Shown here piece by piece: positions 51,634 to 63,504 of a stretch of DNA of 64,000 nucleotides. The notes under the pieces were generated by a model. The model saw only the letters and a program-made list of their open reading frames with translations. It ran no database searches and was not told where the DNA came from. This DNA is from Archangium lipolyticum (GTDB lineage Bacteria > Myxococcota > Myxococcia > Myxococcales > Myxococcaceae): contig NZ_JANKBZ010000015.1 in assembly GCF_024623785.1 (NCBI RefSeq), positions 124,001-188,000 of the forward strand, given 5' to 3'. How positions within the stretch are numbered: the stretch's first letter is position 1; the number at the start of each line of letters is the position of its first letter. Made by a program: the position numbers and the translations under genes.

Positions 51634-53043
51634 ATGGCCTTCGCCACCATCGACCCCACGACCGGCAAGACGCTGCGCACCTTCGCGGCCCACTCACAGG
51701 AGGAGGTGGAGGCGCGGCTGCGGCGGGCCGGGGAGACGTTCCACACGTACCGCCACACCTCGTTCGCCGAGCGCGCCGGGTGGATGCGCCGGGCCGGGCA
51801 GCTGCTGGAGGACGAGGCGGAGCGCTACGGGCGGATGATGACGGAGGAGATGGGCAAGCCGCTGGAGGCCGCGCGCGCCGAGGCCCGCAAGTGCGCCACC
51901 GCCTGTCACTATTATGCGGAGCACGCCGAGCGCTTCCTCGTCGACGAGCCGGTGGACACCCCGCCGGACAGGAGCTTCGTGCGCTACCAGCCGCTCGGGC
52001 CGGTGCTGGCCATCATGCCGTGGAACTTCCCCTTCTGGCAGGTGGTGCGCTTCGCCGCCCCGGCCCTCATGGCCGGCAACGTGGGCCTGCTCAAGCACGC
52101 GCACAACGTGCCCCAGTGCGCGCTCGCGCTGGAGGAGCTCTTCGTGCGCGCGGGCTTCCCCCAGGGCGTCTTCCAGACGCTGCTGGTGGACGTGGCCGGG
52201 GTGCGCAAGCTCATCGAGGATCCACGGATTCGCGCGGTGACGATTACGGGCAGCGAGGGCGCCGGCCGCGACGTGGGCCAGCGCGCGGGCCAGCAGCTCA
52301 AGAAGGTGGTGCTGGAGCTGGGTGGGAGCGACCCGTTCGTGGTGCTGCCGAGCGCGGACCTGGAGCTGGCGGTGGAGACGGCGGTGAAGGCCCGCCTCAT
52401 CAACAACGGCCAGTCCTGCATCGCCGCCAAGCGCTTCATCGTCACCGAGCCCGTCTATGACGAGTTCGAGCGCCGCTTCGTCGAGCGGATGCGCCGCGCC
52501 GTGGTGGGAGACCCCACGGACGCGAAGACGGAGGTGGGCCCGCTGGCCACGGCGAGCATCCGCGACGGGCTGCACGACCAGGTGGAGCGCAGCATGGCCT
52601 CGGGGGCGAAGCTGCTGCTCGGGGGACTCAAGCCGCCCGGCCCCGGCTTCTGGTACCCGCCCACCGTGCTGGCCAACCCCCCTCCGGGCACTCCGGCCTA
52701 CGGCGAGGAGATGTTCGGCCCCGTCGCCGTCCTCTTCCGCGCGAAGGACGCGAAGGACGCGCTGCGCCTCGCCAACGACTCACCCTACGGACTGGGCTCC
52801 TCGGTGTGGACGCGCGACGAGGCCGAGCAGCGCCTCTTCATCGACGGGCTGGAGGCCGGCTCCGTGTTCATCAACGGCATGGTGGCGAGCGACACCCGCC
52901 TGCCCTTCGGCGGGGTGAAGGCCTCGGGCCACGGGCGCGAGCTGGCACGCCACGGGCTGCTCGAGTTCCTCAACATCAAGACGGTGCGCGTGGCGCACCC
53001 ATCCTCGCTCCCGGACCGGACGCAGGCCCAGGCTAACGAGTAG
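51634..53043 (+). CDS. NAD(P)-dependent succinate-semialdehyde dehydrogenase-type ALDH
   Basis: 469 residues with GGAGG just upstream. ALDH motifs: MPWNFPFWQVVRFAAPALMAGNVGLLKHA, TGSEGAGRDVG, catalytic Glu in VLELGGSDPFVVL, catalytic Cys in NNGQSCIAAKRF, EEMFGPVAVLF and PFGGVKASGHGRELARHG. It resembles the Sad/GabD group, and from the motifs it should oxidise a semialdehyde. It is divergent from the hydrolase gene and overlaps the next gene tail-to-tail by 11 bp. No GABA transaminase is adjacent. Confidence 0.94.
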   Translation: MAFATIDPTTGKTLRTFAAHSQEEVEARLRRAGETFHTYRHTSFAERAGWMRRAGQLLEDEAERYGRMMTEEMGKPLEAARAEARKCATACHYYAEHAERFLVDEPVDTPPDRSFVRYQPLGPVLAIMPWNFPFWQVVRFAAPALMAGNVGLLKHAHNVPQCALALEELFVRAGFPQGVFQTLLVDVAGVRKLIEDPRIRAVTITGSEGAGRDVGQRAGQQLKKVVLELGGSDPFVVLPSADLELAVETAVKARLINNGQSCIAAKRFIVTEPVYDEFERRFVERMRRAVVGDPTDAKTEVGPLATASIRDGLHDQVERSMASGAKLLLGGLKPPGPGFWYPPTVLANPPPGTPAYGEEMFGPVAVLFRAKDAKDALRLANDSPYGLGSSVWTRDEAEQRLFIDGLEAGSVFINGMVASDTRLPFGGVKASGHGRELARHGLLEFLNIKTVRVAHPSSLPDRTQAQANE

Positions 53044-54208
53044 GCACCCGCTCGCGCGGCGGCGCATCGCGGTGGACCTCTTCCACCGCCTCGGCCACCG
53101 CGTCCATCTCCAGGCCGAGCTGCTCCACGCTCCGGCGCAGCCCCGCGCCCGCCACGTCCGCGCTCGCCGCGTCCGCCGAGCGCACCCGCAGCACCTGCGT
53201 GTAGAGGTTCTCCAGCGTGTAGTAGAGGCGCATGTGCTCGGCCTCCAGCCGCGAGGCCGCCGTGGCCAGCTCCGCCCGCTGCCGCCGCTGCTCGTCCAGC
53301 AGGCGCAGCGCCCCCTCCAGCCGCTCCTTCACCACCGCGTCGCGCTCGGACTCCACCCGGGCCGACAGCTGCGCGCGCTCGTCCTCCAGCCGGCGCTCGT
53401 CCTCGGGCGAGGAGAGCGAGCGCAGCTCCCGCTCGCGGCGCACCAGCTCGTGGCAGCTCTTGCGCAACCCCTCCACCGTCTGCTCCGGCTGGTGCACCAC
53501 CTCCCGCAGCACCCCCGGCCCCGAGCGCAGCTCCGCCAGCAGCTTGTCGCACAGCGTGTCCACCCGCGCCTTCCTCGGGTCCTCCGACGCCCCGGGGGCC
53601 ACGGTCTTCTCCGGCTCCCCGGAGGCCTCCTCGCCTTCGGACTCGAGCGCGGCCGTCCCCTCCCGCTTGCCCTCCTGGAGCCGGTGCTGCCGGGCGCGGC
53701 CCAGGATGCTCGCCGAGGATATCCCCAGGCCGAGCGCCACGAAGACGAGCCACCACATCTGAGGGCGGAGGAACGCCATCCCCGTGAGCACGAGCGAGGC
53801 CATGGCGAACACCCACCCCACCAACGGCTCGGCCTCCTCGTTGCGCCGCTGCCGCTTCAGGGCGCGCCGCTGCTCGCGCACCATCTGCCGTTGCAGTTGC
53901 CGCTCCAACTTGCGGCGCTCCCGCTTGCCCAGGTTCTGCCCCCACTCCTCCCACCTCCGCGCCTGCTGCTCGCCCCACCGCTCCCACTTGCGGACCTGGT
54001 GGTCCACCCGCGCCTCCCAGTCCTTCCCGTGGTGGCGCGCCCACTTCTCCCGCTCCTGGGCCTCGTAGCGCGCCCACATCTCCATCCATCGGGCATGGTG
54101 TTTCTGGCCCTCGGCGAGGGCCTCCATCATGCGGCGCAGGTGCTTCTGGAGCGGGGATTCCGGAGGAGAACCGGGGGGTTGAGGTGGAAAGGGTGGTTGC
54201 GGAGCCAT
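53033..54208 (-). CDS. Coiled-coil protein with one hydrophobic hairpin
   Basis: 391 residues. Pro-rich start, then a Trp/Arg/Glu/Lys-rich helix (about 20-120; repeated W-x2-W and RRWEEWGQ patterns), a double hydrophobic segment (LVGWVFAMASLVLTGMAFL, MWWLVFVALGLGI; about 130-170), a polar linker, and a long coiled coil (about 210-340). The C-terminus has EAVEEVHRD and a basic end. Some resemblance to '2TM domain' proteins. The start at 54208 is supported by GAGGAGG 8 bp upstream. Convergent with the aldehyde dehydrogenase, divergent from the sigma54 activator. Function unknown. Confidence 0.8.
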   Translation of the reverse strand: MAPQPPFPPQPPGSPPESPLQKHLRRMMEALAEGQKHHARWMEMWARYEAQEREKWARHHGKDWEARVDHQVRKWERWGEQQARRWEEWGQNLGKRERRKLERQLQRQMVREQRRALKRQRRNEEAEPLVGWVFAMASLVLTGMAFLRPQMWWLVFVALGLGISSASILGRARQHRLQEGKREGTAALESEGEEASGEPEKTVAPGASEDPRKARVDTLCDKLLAELRSGPGVLREVVHQPEQTVEGLRKSCHELVRRERELRSLSSPEDERRLEDERAQLSARVESERDAVVKERLEGALRLLDEQRRQRAELATAASRLEAEHMRLYYTLENLYTQVLRVRSADAASADVAGAGLRRSVEQLGLEMDAVAEAVEEVHRDAPPRERVPTR

Positions 54209-54351
54209 GGCGAGCGCCTCCTCTGGAACCACGATTGCACCGATTCCACCCTCCGGCCAGGGAAGCCGTTGGCTTCCGAATCCTCCTCCGGGGGATGGAA
54301 GCACCGGGCTCACCTGTTGGCGGGCCCGCGGAGTTTGCCCTTCCACGCCAA

Positions 54352-57324
<2,973 letters not shown>

Positions 57325-57388
57325 TGACGCTGGCGTCAGGGCGGTGGGGCATACTGGAGGACAGTGCCCACGCCGCAGGAGGCTCCGC

Positions 57389-58774
57389 ATGACCGACCCC
57401 ATCCGCCCTGGTCTTTCCTCTCTCCTCCAGACGGCCACCCAGGTGGCACGCACCGTCACCGAGGTCGCGAAGAAGGTGGGTGAGCAGGTGGCGTCCGCGG
57501 CAGGCAACGCCGCGAGCACGGCCCAGAGCGTCTTCGAGGCGGCCAGCAACGCCCCCGCGGTGGTGGACATCAACGGAGGCACACCCGTTTCCCAGGGCCC
57601 GGTGGTGCGGGATGGCGGCCCGGCCACGGCGCTCGCCTGGGCCAACGAGCAGATGGGCAACACCGGCTACGACGACGCGTGCCTCAACTTCGTGATCCGC
57701 GCGTACGCCATCCACCAGACCGCCGCGCGGGCTCCGGAGATCAACTACGCCAGTGGCACCAACAACGCCATCGGCGCCTTCAACGGCCTCCAGCGGGAAG
57801 ACAAGATAAGGACAGCGAGCCCGGAGACCCCGTTGGACGCGGGCGCCATCGTCTTCTTCGATGCCACCGAGGACAACGACGACGATGGCCACATCTGCAT
57901 CGCCACGGGCCGCATGGCGGCGGATGGCACCCCCGAGGTCATCACCTCCGGCTACGAGGGCGCCCCGGGCGTGCACCTCTCGTCCATCGGCCAGCTCATC
58001 GAGGACTCGGGCCCGTACCTCGGCTACACCACGCCCGAGCTGGCCTTCGCGGAGGGGATGTGGCCCGGCCCCTCGGAAACCAGCGCCAGCGGGGGTGCCA
58101 CACCGACCGCCGCGCCCCGGCCCACCACCACTCCGGAGGCCACCAACCCCTCGGGCAACGCGCCCCAGGCGTGGAACAACACCTGCGGCGCCAACGCCCT
58201 CATGTCCATGGAGGCCTCGTTGGATCCGGAACGCGCGGCCCGGTTCGCGACCCTGTCCCCCGACGAGCGCGCGGCCTATGAGGGCGCGGTGCTCCGCTCG
58301 CATCCGGACAACGACGGCTTCGCGCTGGGCTCGCGGCCGGGCGGCACCACGACGGGCTGGGGCCTGGACATGATGAAGTGGCAGGTGAGCGATCGCTTCG
58401 GCGGCGAGGCCACCGTGGTCAAACCCGACAATCGCAAACAGGCCGTGGACGCGCTCACCACGCAGCTGGCCGAGGGCAAGCCCGTGGCCATCGGACTCGC
58501 CGACCACTGGCTGAGCGCCACGGCGATGCGGCAGGGAGAGTCCGGGCAGGAGCTCCTCATCCACGACTCGTGGACGGGCACGAGCGCATGGGTCCCCGAG
58601 GCCGACCTGCGCGAGCCGGGCAGCGGCTGGATGCGCACGTACTTCCCGAACGCGCCCTTCGAGGGGGCCATCCACCTGCTCGTGGCCCCGGGAGAACCCG
58701 TGCTGGAGCCGGACTCCGTCTACCGCGGGACCGAGGCCGGCCTGCTCGAGGGCGTCCGCGCCGAGATGCGCTGA
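57389..58774 (+). CDS. Two-domain cysteine-peptidase-like protein
   Basis: 461 residues, start backed by GCAGGAGG. No signal peptide; an amphipathic helical N-terminus (about 8-55) is followed by two cysteine-hydrolase-like domains. Domain 1 (about 80-215): Cys98 in YDDACLNFVIRAY and His168 in GHICIATG, like CHAP/NlpC amidases. Domain 2 (about 262-435): Cys266 in NNTCGANALMSM, His373 in ADHWLSATA and Asp393 in IHDSWTG, a C39/papain-like triad. The Pro/Thr linker between them is typical of exported effectors. It directly follows the sigma54 activator (64 bp). A cell-wall or peptide effector exported by a non-Sec route is my guess. Confidence 0.82.
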   Translation: MTDPIRPGLSSLLQTATQVARTVTEVAKKVGEQVASAAGNAASTAQSVFEAASNAPAVVDINGGTPVSQGPVVRDGGPATALAWANEQMGNTGYDDACLNFVIRAYAIHQTAARAPEINYASGTNNAIGAFNGLQREDKIRTASPETPLDAGAIVFFDATEDNDDDGHICIATGRMAADGTPEVITSGYEGAPGVHLSSIGQLIEDSGPYLGYTTPELAFAEGMWPGPSETSASGGATPTAAPRPTTTPEATNPSGNAPQAWNNTCGANALMSMEASLDPERAARFATLSPDERAAYEGAVLRSHPDNDGFALGSRPGGTTTGWGLDMMKWQVSDRFGGEATVVKPDNRKQAVDALTTQLAEGKPVAIGLADHWLSATAMRQGESGQELLIHDSWTGTSAWVPEADLREPGSGWMRTYFPNAPFEGAIHLLVAPGEPVLEPDSVYRGTEAGLLEGVRAEMR

Positions 58775-59205
58775 GTCGTGACGGGTGAGGAGGAAAAAGA
58801 ACACCGCGGGCCAGGACAGGGGGCGAACCCGACCCGCGGTGCATGGCTACGACTACACCCGCGAAAAGATGCGTCCGGGGGCCGAGGTGGGGGGGCCCCC
58901 GACCCACGGACGCTTCGGGCACCGAAGCGCCCGAACCCGAAATCGTTGTCGAGCAGACACGTAGCATCCGGCATGCCAGGAGCCGGAGGCCGCTGGAAGC
59001 CGGATGGAAATCATCCAAAGGCCTTCCGCGAGCAGGCGGGCATATCCAAAGCGACCCTCCCTGGAAACGGGGGTGGGTATTGGATGCCCCGGTGGATATG
59101 AGCGAAGGAGACCCCGGAGAGCGGCCAGGCGAAGGCTCCGGGCCGGAGAGCGGGGCACGTGGAGGGGGCGCTCGGGGGCAAAGTGAGTTAGGGAGGAGAC
59201 ACCCG
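58775..59205 (+). other. Hairpin-rich 430-bp non-coding stretch upstream of heme A synthase
   Basis: No gene is supported. It contains three inverted repeats in a row: ACCGCGGG (58803) / CCCGCGGT (58833), GCGTCC (58871) with GGACGC (58908) enclosing GGGGGCC/GGCCCCC, and CGCTTCG-GGCAC-CGAAGCG (58911-58929). The remainder, to the RBS AGGGAGGAG at 59189, is less structured. The first hairpin could terminate the upstream gene; the set could also be a leader RNA of the heme gene. Confidence 0.45.
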
Positions 59206-60177
59206 ATGAGCACCTCCGTCTCCTCCCGTGCCTACCGCGTCTTCAGCTGGTTCACCCTCGCCTACACGCTGGCCGTGGTGCTGTGGGGCGCCTACGTGCG
59301 AGCCACGAAATCGGGAGCGGGGTGTGGAGACCACTGGCCGGTGTGCAACGGCGAGGTGGTGCCGCTGGCGCCGAGCGTGCAGACGCTCATCGAGTACACG
59401 CACCGGGTGACGAGCGGGCTGGCGATGGTGCTGGCGGTGGTGCTGTGCGTGTGGGGCCTGAGGGCGCACGCGAAGGGGCACCCGGTGCGCATGGCGGCGG
59501 CGGCCTCGCTCTTCTTCATGCTGACGGAGGCGGCGGTGGGGGCGGGGCTGGTGCTCTTCAAGATGGTGGCGGACAACGAGTCCATCGCCCGGGCCTTCTG
59601 GATGGCGGTGCACCTCATCAACACGTTCCTGCTGGTGGGGGCGATGGCGCTGACGTCGTGGTGGGCGGAAGGCCGGGAGCGGCTGACGCTGAAGCGGCAG
59701 GGGCTGACGGGGTGGCTGCTGGCGGGGAGTCTGGTGGGGCTGCTGGTGTTGGGGGTGAGCGGGGCCATCGCGGCGCTGGGAGACACGCTCTTCCCGGCGA
59801 CGAGCCTGGCGGAGGGACTGCGCCAGGACCTGTCGCCGACGGCGCACGTGCTGCTGCGGCTGCGGGTGTTGCACCCCGTGCTGGCGGTGGTCGTGGGGGC
59901 ACTGGTGGTGTTCTCGGCGGGGATGGTGACGCGGCTGCGGCCCTCGCCAGCGGTGCGGAAGGCGGCGTGGCAGCTCGGCGTGCTGTACGCGGTGCAGCTG
60001 CTGGCGGGGATGGTGAACGTGGTGCTGCTGGCGCCCGTGTGGATGCAGTTGGTGCACCTATTGCTGGCGGACCTGGTGTGGGTGGTGCTGGTGCGGCTGA
60101 GCGCGGCGGGGCTCGCGCTGGGCGCGCCGCGAGCGGACGTGAAGACCCGGCCCGACCTGGATCCCTCGGTGGCCTGA
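59206..60177 (+). CDS. ctaA: Heme A synthase, COX15/CtaA family
   Basis: 323 residues, eight membrane segments. Typical motifs: LRATKSGAGC-like VRATKSGAGCGDHWPVC (Cys pair), IEYTHRVTSGL (the catalytic Glu-His), ARAFWMAVHLINTFLLVGAMAL, HPVLAVVVG, and VWMQLVHLLLADLVWV with the C-terminal heme His. It converts heme O to heme A for cytochrome oxidase, in the inner membrane. ATG 59206 has AGGGAGGAG upstream. The usual neighbours (ctaB, oxidase genes) are not in this window. A long structured region precedes it. Confidence 0.95.
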   Translation: MSTSVSSRAYRVFSWFTLAYTLAVVLWGAYVRATKSGAGCGDHWPVCNGEVVPLAPSVQTLIEYTHRVTSGLAMVLAVVLCVWGLRAHAKGHPVRMAAAASLFFMLTEAAVGAGLVLFKMVADNESIARAFWMAVHLINTFLLVGAMALTSWWAEGRERLTLKRQGLTGWLLAGSLVGLLVLGVSGAIAALGDTLFPATSLAEGLRQDLSPTAHVLLRLRVLHPVLAVVVGALVVFSAGMVTRLRPSPAVRKAAWQLGVLYAVQLLAGMVNVVLLAPVWMQLVHLLLADLVWVVLVRLSAAGLALGAPRADVKTRPDLDPSVA

Positions 60178-60253
60178 GTCCTTGGACCTGAAACGGTCCT
60201 ACGCAGGTTTCCCCACAATCAAAACTGAAGCATCGGAACACACCGGATGCCAC

Positions 60254-60294
60254 GGACAGGTGTCCGGACAGGTGTCCGGGACGGACAGCTGTCC
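60254..60294. repeat. Triple 12-bp palindrome
   Basis: GGACAGGTGTCC at 60254-60265 and 60266-60277 (head-to-tail), then GGACAGCTGTCC at 60283-60294. The last is a perfect palindrome; the first two differ by one base. They lie between the convergent ends of ctaA and the GHKL-ATPase gene. Confidence 0.8.
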
Positions 60295-60358
60295 GGGCCC
60301 TCGACGAGCAGGAACCGCGTTCCGAGACCGATTTCGGAAGTGCGCCCTGCCAGCCGCA

Positions 60359-61804
60359 TCACCCTACCCGCTTCTTCGGGCTCGCGTAGGGCTCCAGGAG
60401 ACCGGGCTGGTCCACCAGACAGCGCAGCGCCCTCCCGGCGAAGCTCTCCAGCCGGTCGATGAAGGCGAAGTCGTGCTCTTCACCCGCCTCGTGCGCCAGC
60501 TCGTGCAGGACGATGCCGAGCGTCCGCGACTCCAGCGGATCATCCAGCCGCACCTGTCCCCGCATGTTCACGCGGAGCACACGGCGCTCCCGGTCGTACT
60601 CCGCGTCCACCTGGGCGCTCGGATCCCTCACCTTGCGCTCGAAGAACTCCACGCGCACCTCGCGCCCGATGAGCTCTCGCGAGAGGCAGCGCACCAGCCC
60701 CACGAAGCGCTCGGCGCGCGCCCCGGGGTTCACCAGCACATCGCGCGGCGGGCCCTCCATCCGCTCCACGTACGCGTCCGCGGACTCCACCACCGTCTCG
60801 AGTTGCTCCAGTGCCGTGAGCGGCATCCCCCGCAGGTCCACCACCTTCGCTCCGAGCTGGCGCGCCCGGTCATCCATTCGCGGTCCCACCGACAGCACCG
60901 CCCGCGCCGGCAGCACCTTCTCCACGTAGGCCTCGATCGCCTCCGGGCCGAGCGTGAAGTGCGAGAGCACCTCCGTCACCCACGCGCCCGACAACTCCTG
61001 CCGGCTCAGCTCGGGCGCCAGCGATTCGAGGAGGATGGCCGCCAGGATGCGCTTGTACGGGTCTCTCGCCGCATCACGCTCGGCGGCCAGCGGGATGCGC
61101 TGCTGCACGTCGACGTGCCACGGGAGGTGATGCGGCTCCACCGGCAGCCCCAGCTCGAACAGGTGCGGCGTCTCACCGGGCCGCGGATGGTACAGGTCCA
61201 CCCGCGTGGCCCGCTCGACGTACCGCTCCACCCCGCGGTGCAGCTCCACCGTCTCCAGCAGGCAGTCCTCCAGCGACTCCTTGACCCTCGGCATCCGCAC
61301 CGTGCGGCCATTGATGATCAGCTCGACGCCCGGCGGTGGGAGCGTGAGGCGCAGCAACTGGACGGCGGCCTCGCGCTCGCTGGCGCTCGTGCGGCGGAAG
61401 AGCCGCAGGCACGTGCCCACCAGGCGCGTGTTGGGCTTCACGTGGCGCCCGGTGTCGTCGAAGACGAGCGTGCGGCCCACCGTCTCCACCTCGGCGCGGT
61501 CGCTCGAGGCGATCATCTCCTTCAGGCCCCGGCCCTTGCGCCCGCGCCACGTGGGCGGCGTGTCCTTCTCCCCGAGGAAGACGGTGAAGGCGAACTCGTC
61601 ACGGGCCAGGCCCGCGGGGGCATCGTCCTCGATGCGGACCTCGTCCTCCTCCAGGCGCACCTTCACCCGGCGGGCGCGCTGGTCGAACGCGTTCTGCAAC
61701 GCCTCGCGAACGAGCTGACCAAGCGGCCGGGCGCGGTTGGAACGCCTCCATCCCTCCTCCGACAACTCGAACCACTCCGAACGGCCGTTCCGGGCCTGGC
61801 GCAT
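60359..61804 (-). CDS. GHKL-type ATPase with C-terminal HExxH metallopeptidase-like motif
   Basis: 481 residues from ATG 61804 (GGAGAG upstream). The N-terminus has the GHKL/Bergerat pattern of Hsp90/MutL/histidine-kinase ATPases: LVREALQNAFDQ (Glu35, Asn38, Asp41), RIEDDAPAG (Asp) and RKGRGLKEM as the Gly-rich lid. A middle region of about 250 residues is unfamiliar. The C-terminus contains HELAHEAGEEHDFAF (His434-x3-His438, His444), a zinc-binding HExxH-x5-H pattern of SprT-like or minigluzincin-type peptidases. This combination is not one I can name. It could be a chaperone-like switch with protease output, possibly in defence. Stands alone. Confidence 0.82.
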   Translation of the reverse strand: MRQARNGRSEWFELSEEGWRRSNRARPLGQLVREALQNAFDQRARRVKVRLEEDEVRIEDDAPAGLARDEFAFTVFLGEKDTPPTWRGRKGRGLKEMIASSDRAEVETVGRTLVFDDTGRHVKPNTRLVGTCLRLFRRTSASEREAAVQLLRLTLPPPGVELIINGRTVRMPRVKESLEDCLLETVELHRGVERYVERATRVDLYHPRPGETPHLFELGLPVEPHHLPWHVDVQQRIPLAAERDAARDPYKRILAAILLESLAPELSRQELSGAWVTEVLSHFTLGPEAIEAYVEKVLPARAVLSVGPRMDDRARQLGAKVVDLRGMPLTALEQLETVVESADAYVERMEGPPRDVLVNPGARAERFVGLVRCLSRELIGREVRVEFFERKVRDPSAQVDAEYDRERRVLRVNMRGQVRLDDPLESRTLGIVLHELAHEAGEEHDFAFIDRLESFAGRALRCLVDQPGLLEPYASPKKRVG

Positions 61805-61901
61805 CGAGACTCTCCGTGCTCCGGGCTCTCGCGAGCGCATGAGCCGCTCGCGAGGCAACCGGACCGGATGAAACACCCGGGGCCGCGAGTCTCTTCCCAG
61901 C

Positions 61902-63350
61902 CTATCTGTCGAGGCCGAGCAGGAAGAGATCGTTCGGGCTCTTCTGGGGCCACTCCTCGCCGTCGAGGATGAGCGAGCCCGACCTGAAGCTGCCGAGGAC
62001 AGAGGGGCGGCCATCCTTCGTCGTCACCACGGACGAGGGCTCGGCGAGGCCCGCGGGGAAGCCGCGCGTCCAGAGAGGCTCGCCGTCGATGCGGTCGAAC
62101 TTCGCGACGAACAGGTTGCTGCTGCCATTGCCCTTGCCCGGCAGCGGCCCCAGGCCGAGATCGTCCCCGTCATGGTAGGAGCCCGTGACGACCACCCCGT
62201 CCTTCTGGTCCATGGCGATGCGCTCGCCGAAGAAGCCAAAGTTCCTCGACCAGCGCTCCTTGCCCTCGCGGGTGTAGGCCACCAGGAAGGCATCACCCTG
62301 AACGGGCCGGCTGGTATCCGAGGTGACGGTGCGTCCCCCGAAGGTGAAGGTGCCCGTGAACGTACCGGTCAGGACGATCCGGTCCCCGTGAGCCGCGACG
62401 TCGCTGGCCCGGCCGGTGCCGTAGCCGGAGAACCGGATGTAGCGCTCCCAGCGCAGCTGTCCGTCCGGAGAGAGCCGGAGGACGAAGGGAGTGGAGCCCT
62501 GGGAGCTGATGCTCCCGCACAGCAGGATGTGGTCCTGACTGTCCACGGTGGCGCCCAGTCCCTCTCCGAATTGCGGAGCGACGTGGACATAGGCCCACAG
62601 GTTCTCCCCCCCGGGGGAGTATTTGGTGACGAAGGCACTGGGACCGAAGAAGCCCTCATCCGGATCCGGCCTCGAGGTGATGCGTCCGCTCCCGAAGTCC
62701 ACCGAGCCCACCAGGGTCCCGGTCATGAGGATGTTGTCGTGGCTGTCCGTCAGGAGGTCGAACACGGAGAGGAACCCGGGGTCGGCCTCCCACGAGCGCT
62801 TCCACAGAAGCCGTCCCTGACGGTCGAACTTCAACAGGTACTCCCCTTCCCAGACGGGGCCATCTCCGAAGTCCACGCCCAGCGCACCGACCGCGATGAG
62901 GATGTTGTGCTTGGAGTCCACGACGACACGGCGGCCGAAGACACCGCCATCCACGCCGGGGCCGGGACCGAAGACCTTCACCCACTCCAGACAGCCGCTC
63001 TCCTGGTCGTAGCGCGCGAGCGCGATCGCCGAGCTGGTCGGGCCTCCCGGTGCCGTCAGGACCCTGTCGCCCAGGTCGATGTTCCCGGTGAAGCTATACA
63101 AGGCGAGCAGGTGTTCCTCCCCATCCTTGACGAGCGTTCCATACTTCTCCGCGGGGAACTCGCCGAGGATGACCGGCTCTCCGGAGATCTGCCGGGCCCA
63201 CCGGATGGCGCCGGTGAGGGGCCCCTGCTCGTGGGCCTGCGCCGTCGTCGCGAGCGTCCCGGGCTCGTCGAGCGCCGGCCCACCGCACGCGGCGAGCCCC
63301 GCGACCAGCAGCAGCGGCAACACACCCCTTCTTCCACTTGAACGTCCCAT
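61902..63350 (-). CDS. Lipoprotein with beta-propeller-like repeats
   Basis: 482 residues from ATG 63350, with GGAGGGGG 8 bp upstream. Lipoprotein signal PLLLVAGLAACGG. The mature part consists of seven or so repeats with the pattern D-x-x-HNILxxGxxxGxxDFGxG and xxxxxFVxKxxxxGxxLW (KHNILIAVGALGVDFGDG, HDNILMTGTLVGSVDFGSG, DRIVLTGTFTGTFTFGG), as in SBBP-type beta-propellers of myxobacteria. It is probably anchored to the outer membrane. No enzyme motif. Preceded at the right edge by a partial amidase-like gene in the same direction. Confidence 0.88.
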   Translation of the reverse strand: MGRSSGRRGVLPLLLVAGLAACGGPALDEPGTLATTAQAHEQGPLTGAIRWARQISGEPVILGEFPAEKYGTLVKDGEEHLLALYSFTGNIDLGDRVLTAPGGPTSSAIALARYDQESGCLEWVKVFGPGPGVDGGVFGRRVVVDSKHNILIAVGALGVDFGDGPVWEGEYLLKFDRQGRLLWKRSWEADPGFLSVFDLLTDSHDNILMTGTLVGSVDFGSGRITSRPDPDEGFFGPSAFVTKYSPGGENLWAYVHVAPQFGEGLGATVDSQDHILLCGSISSQGSTPFVLRLSPDGQLRWERYIRFSGYGTGRASDVAAHGDRIVLTGTFTGTFTFGGRTVTSDTSRPVQGDAFLVAYTREGKERWSRNFGFFGERIAMDQKDGVVVTGSYHDGDDLGLGPLPGKGNGSSNLFVAKFDRIDGEPLWTRGFPAGLAEPSSVVTTKDGRPSVLGSFRSGSLILDGEEWPQKSPNDLFLLGLDR

Positions 63351-63504
63351 GGTGAATCCCCCTCCGTCTTGCCCGGGCATTGCATCCCGGCGCGGGGGAA
63401 CCGTGCTCACGCTCGCGGTCGTTACCTCTGTCCCTCAGGGTGATTCCGGCGTTCACCGGAAGACGCTGGTGCCTGGCTGCATGGTGGGCGCGTGGCCGAT
63501 GAAG

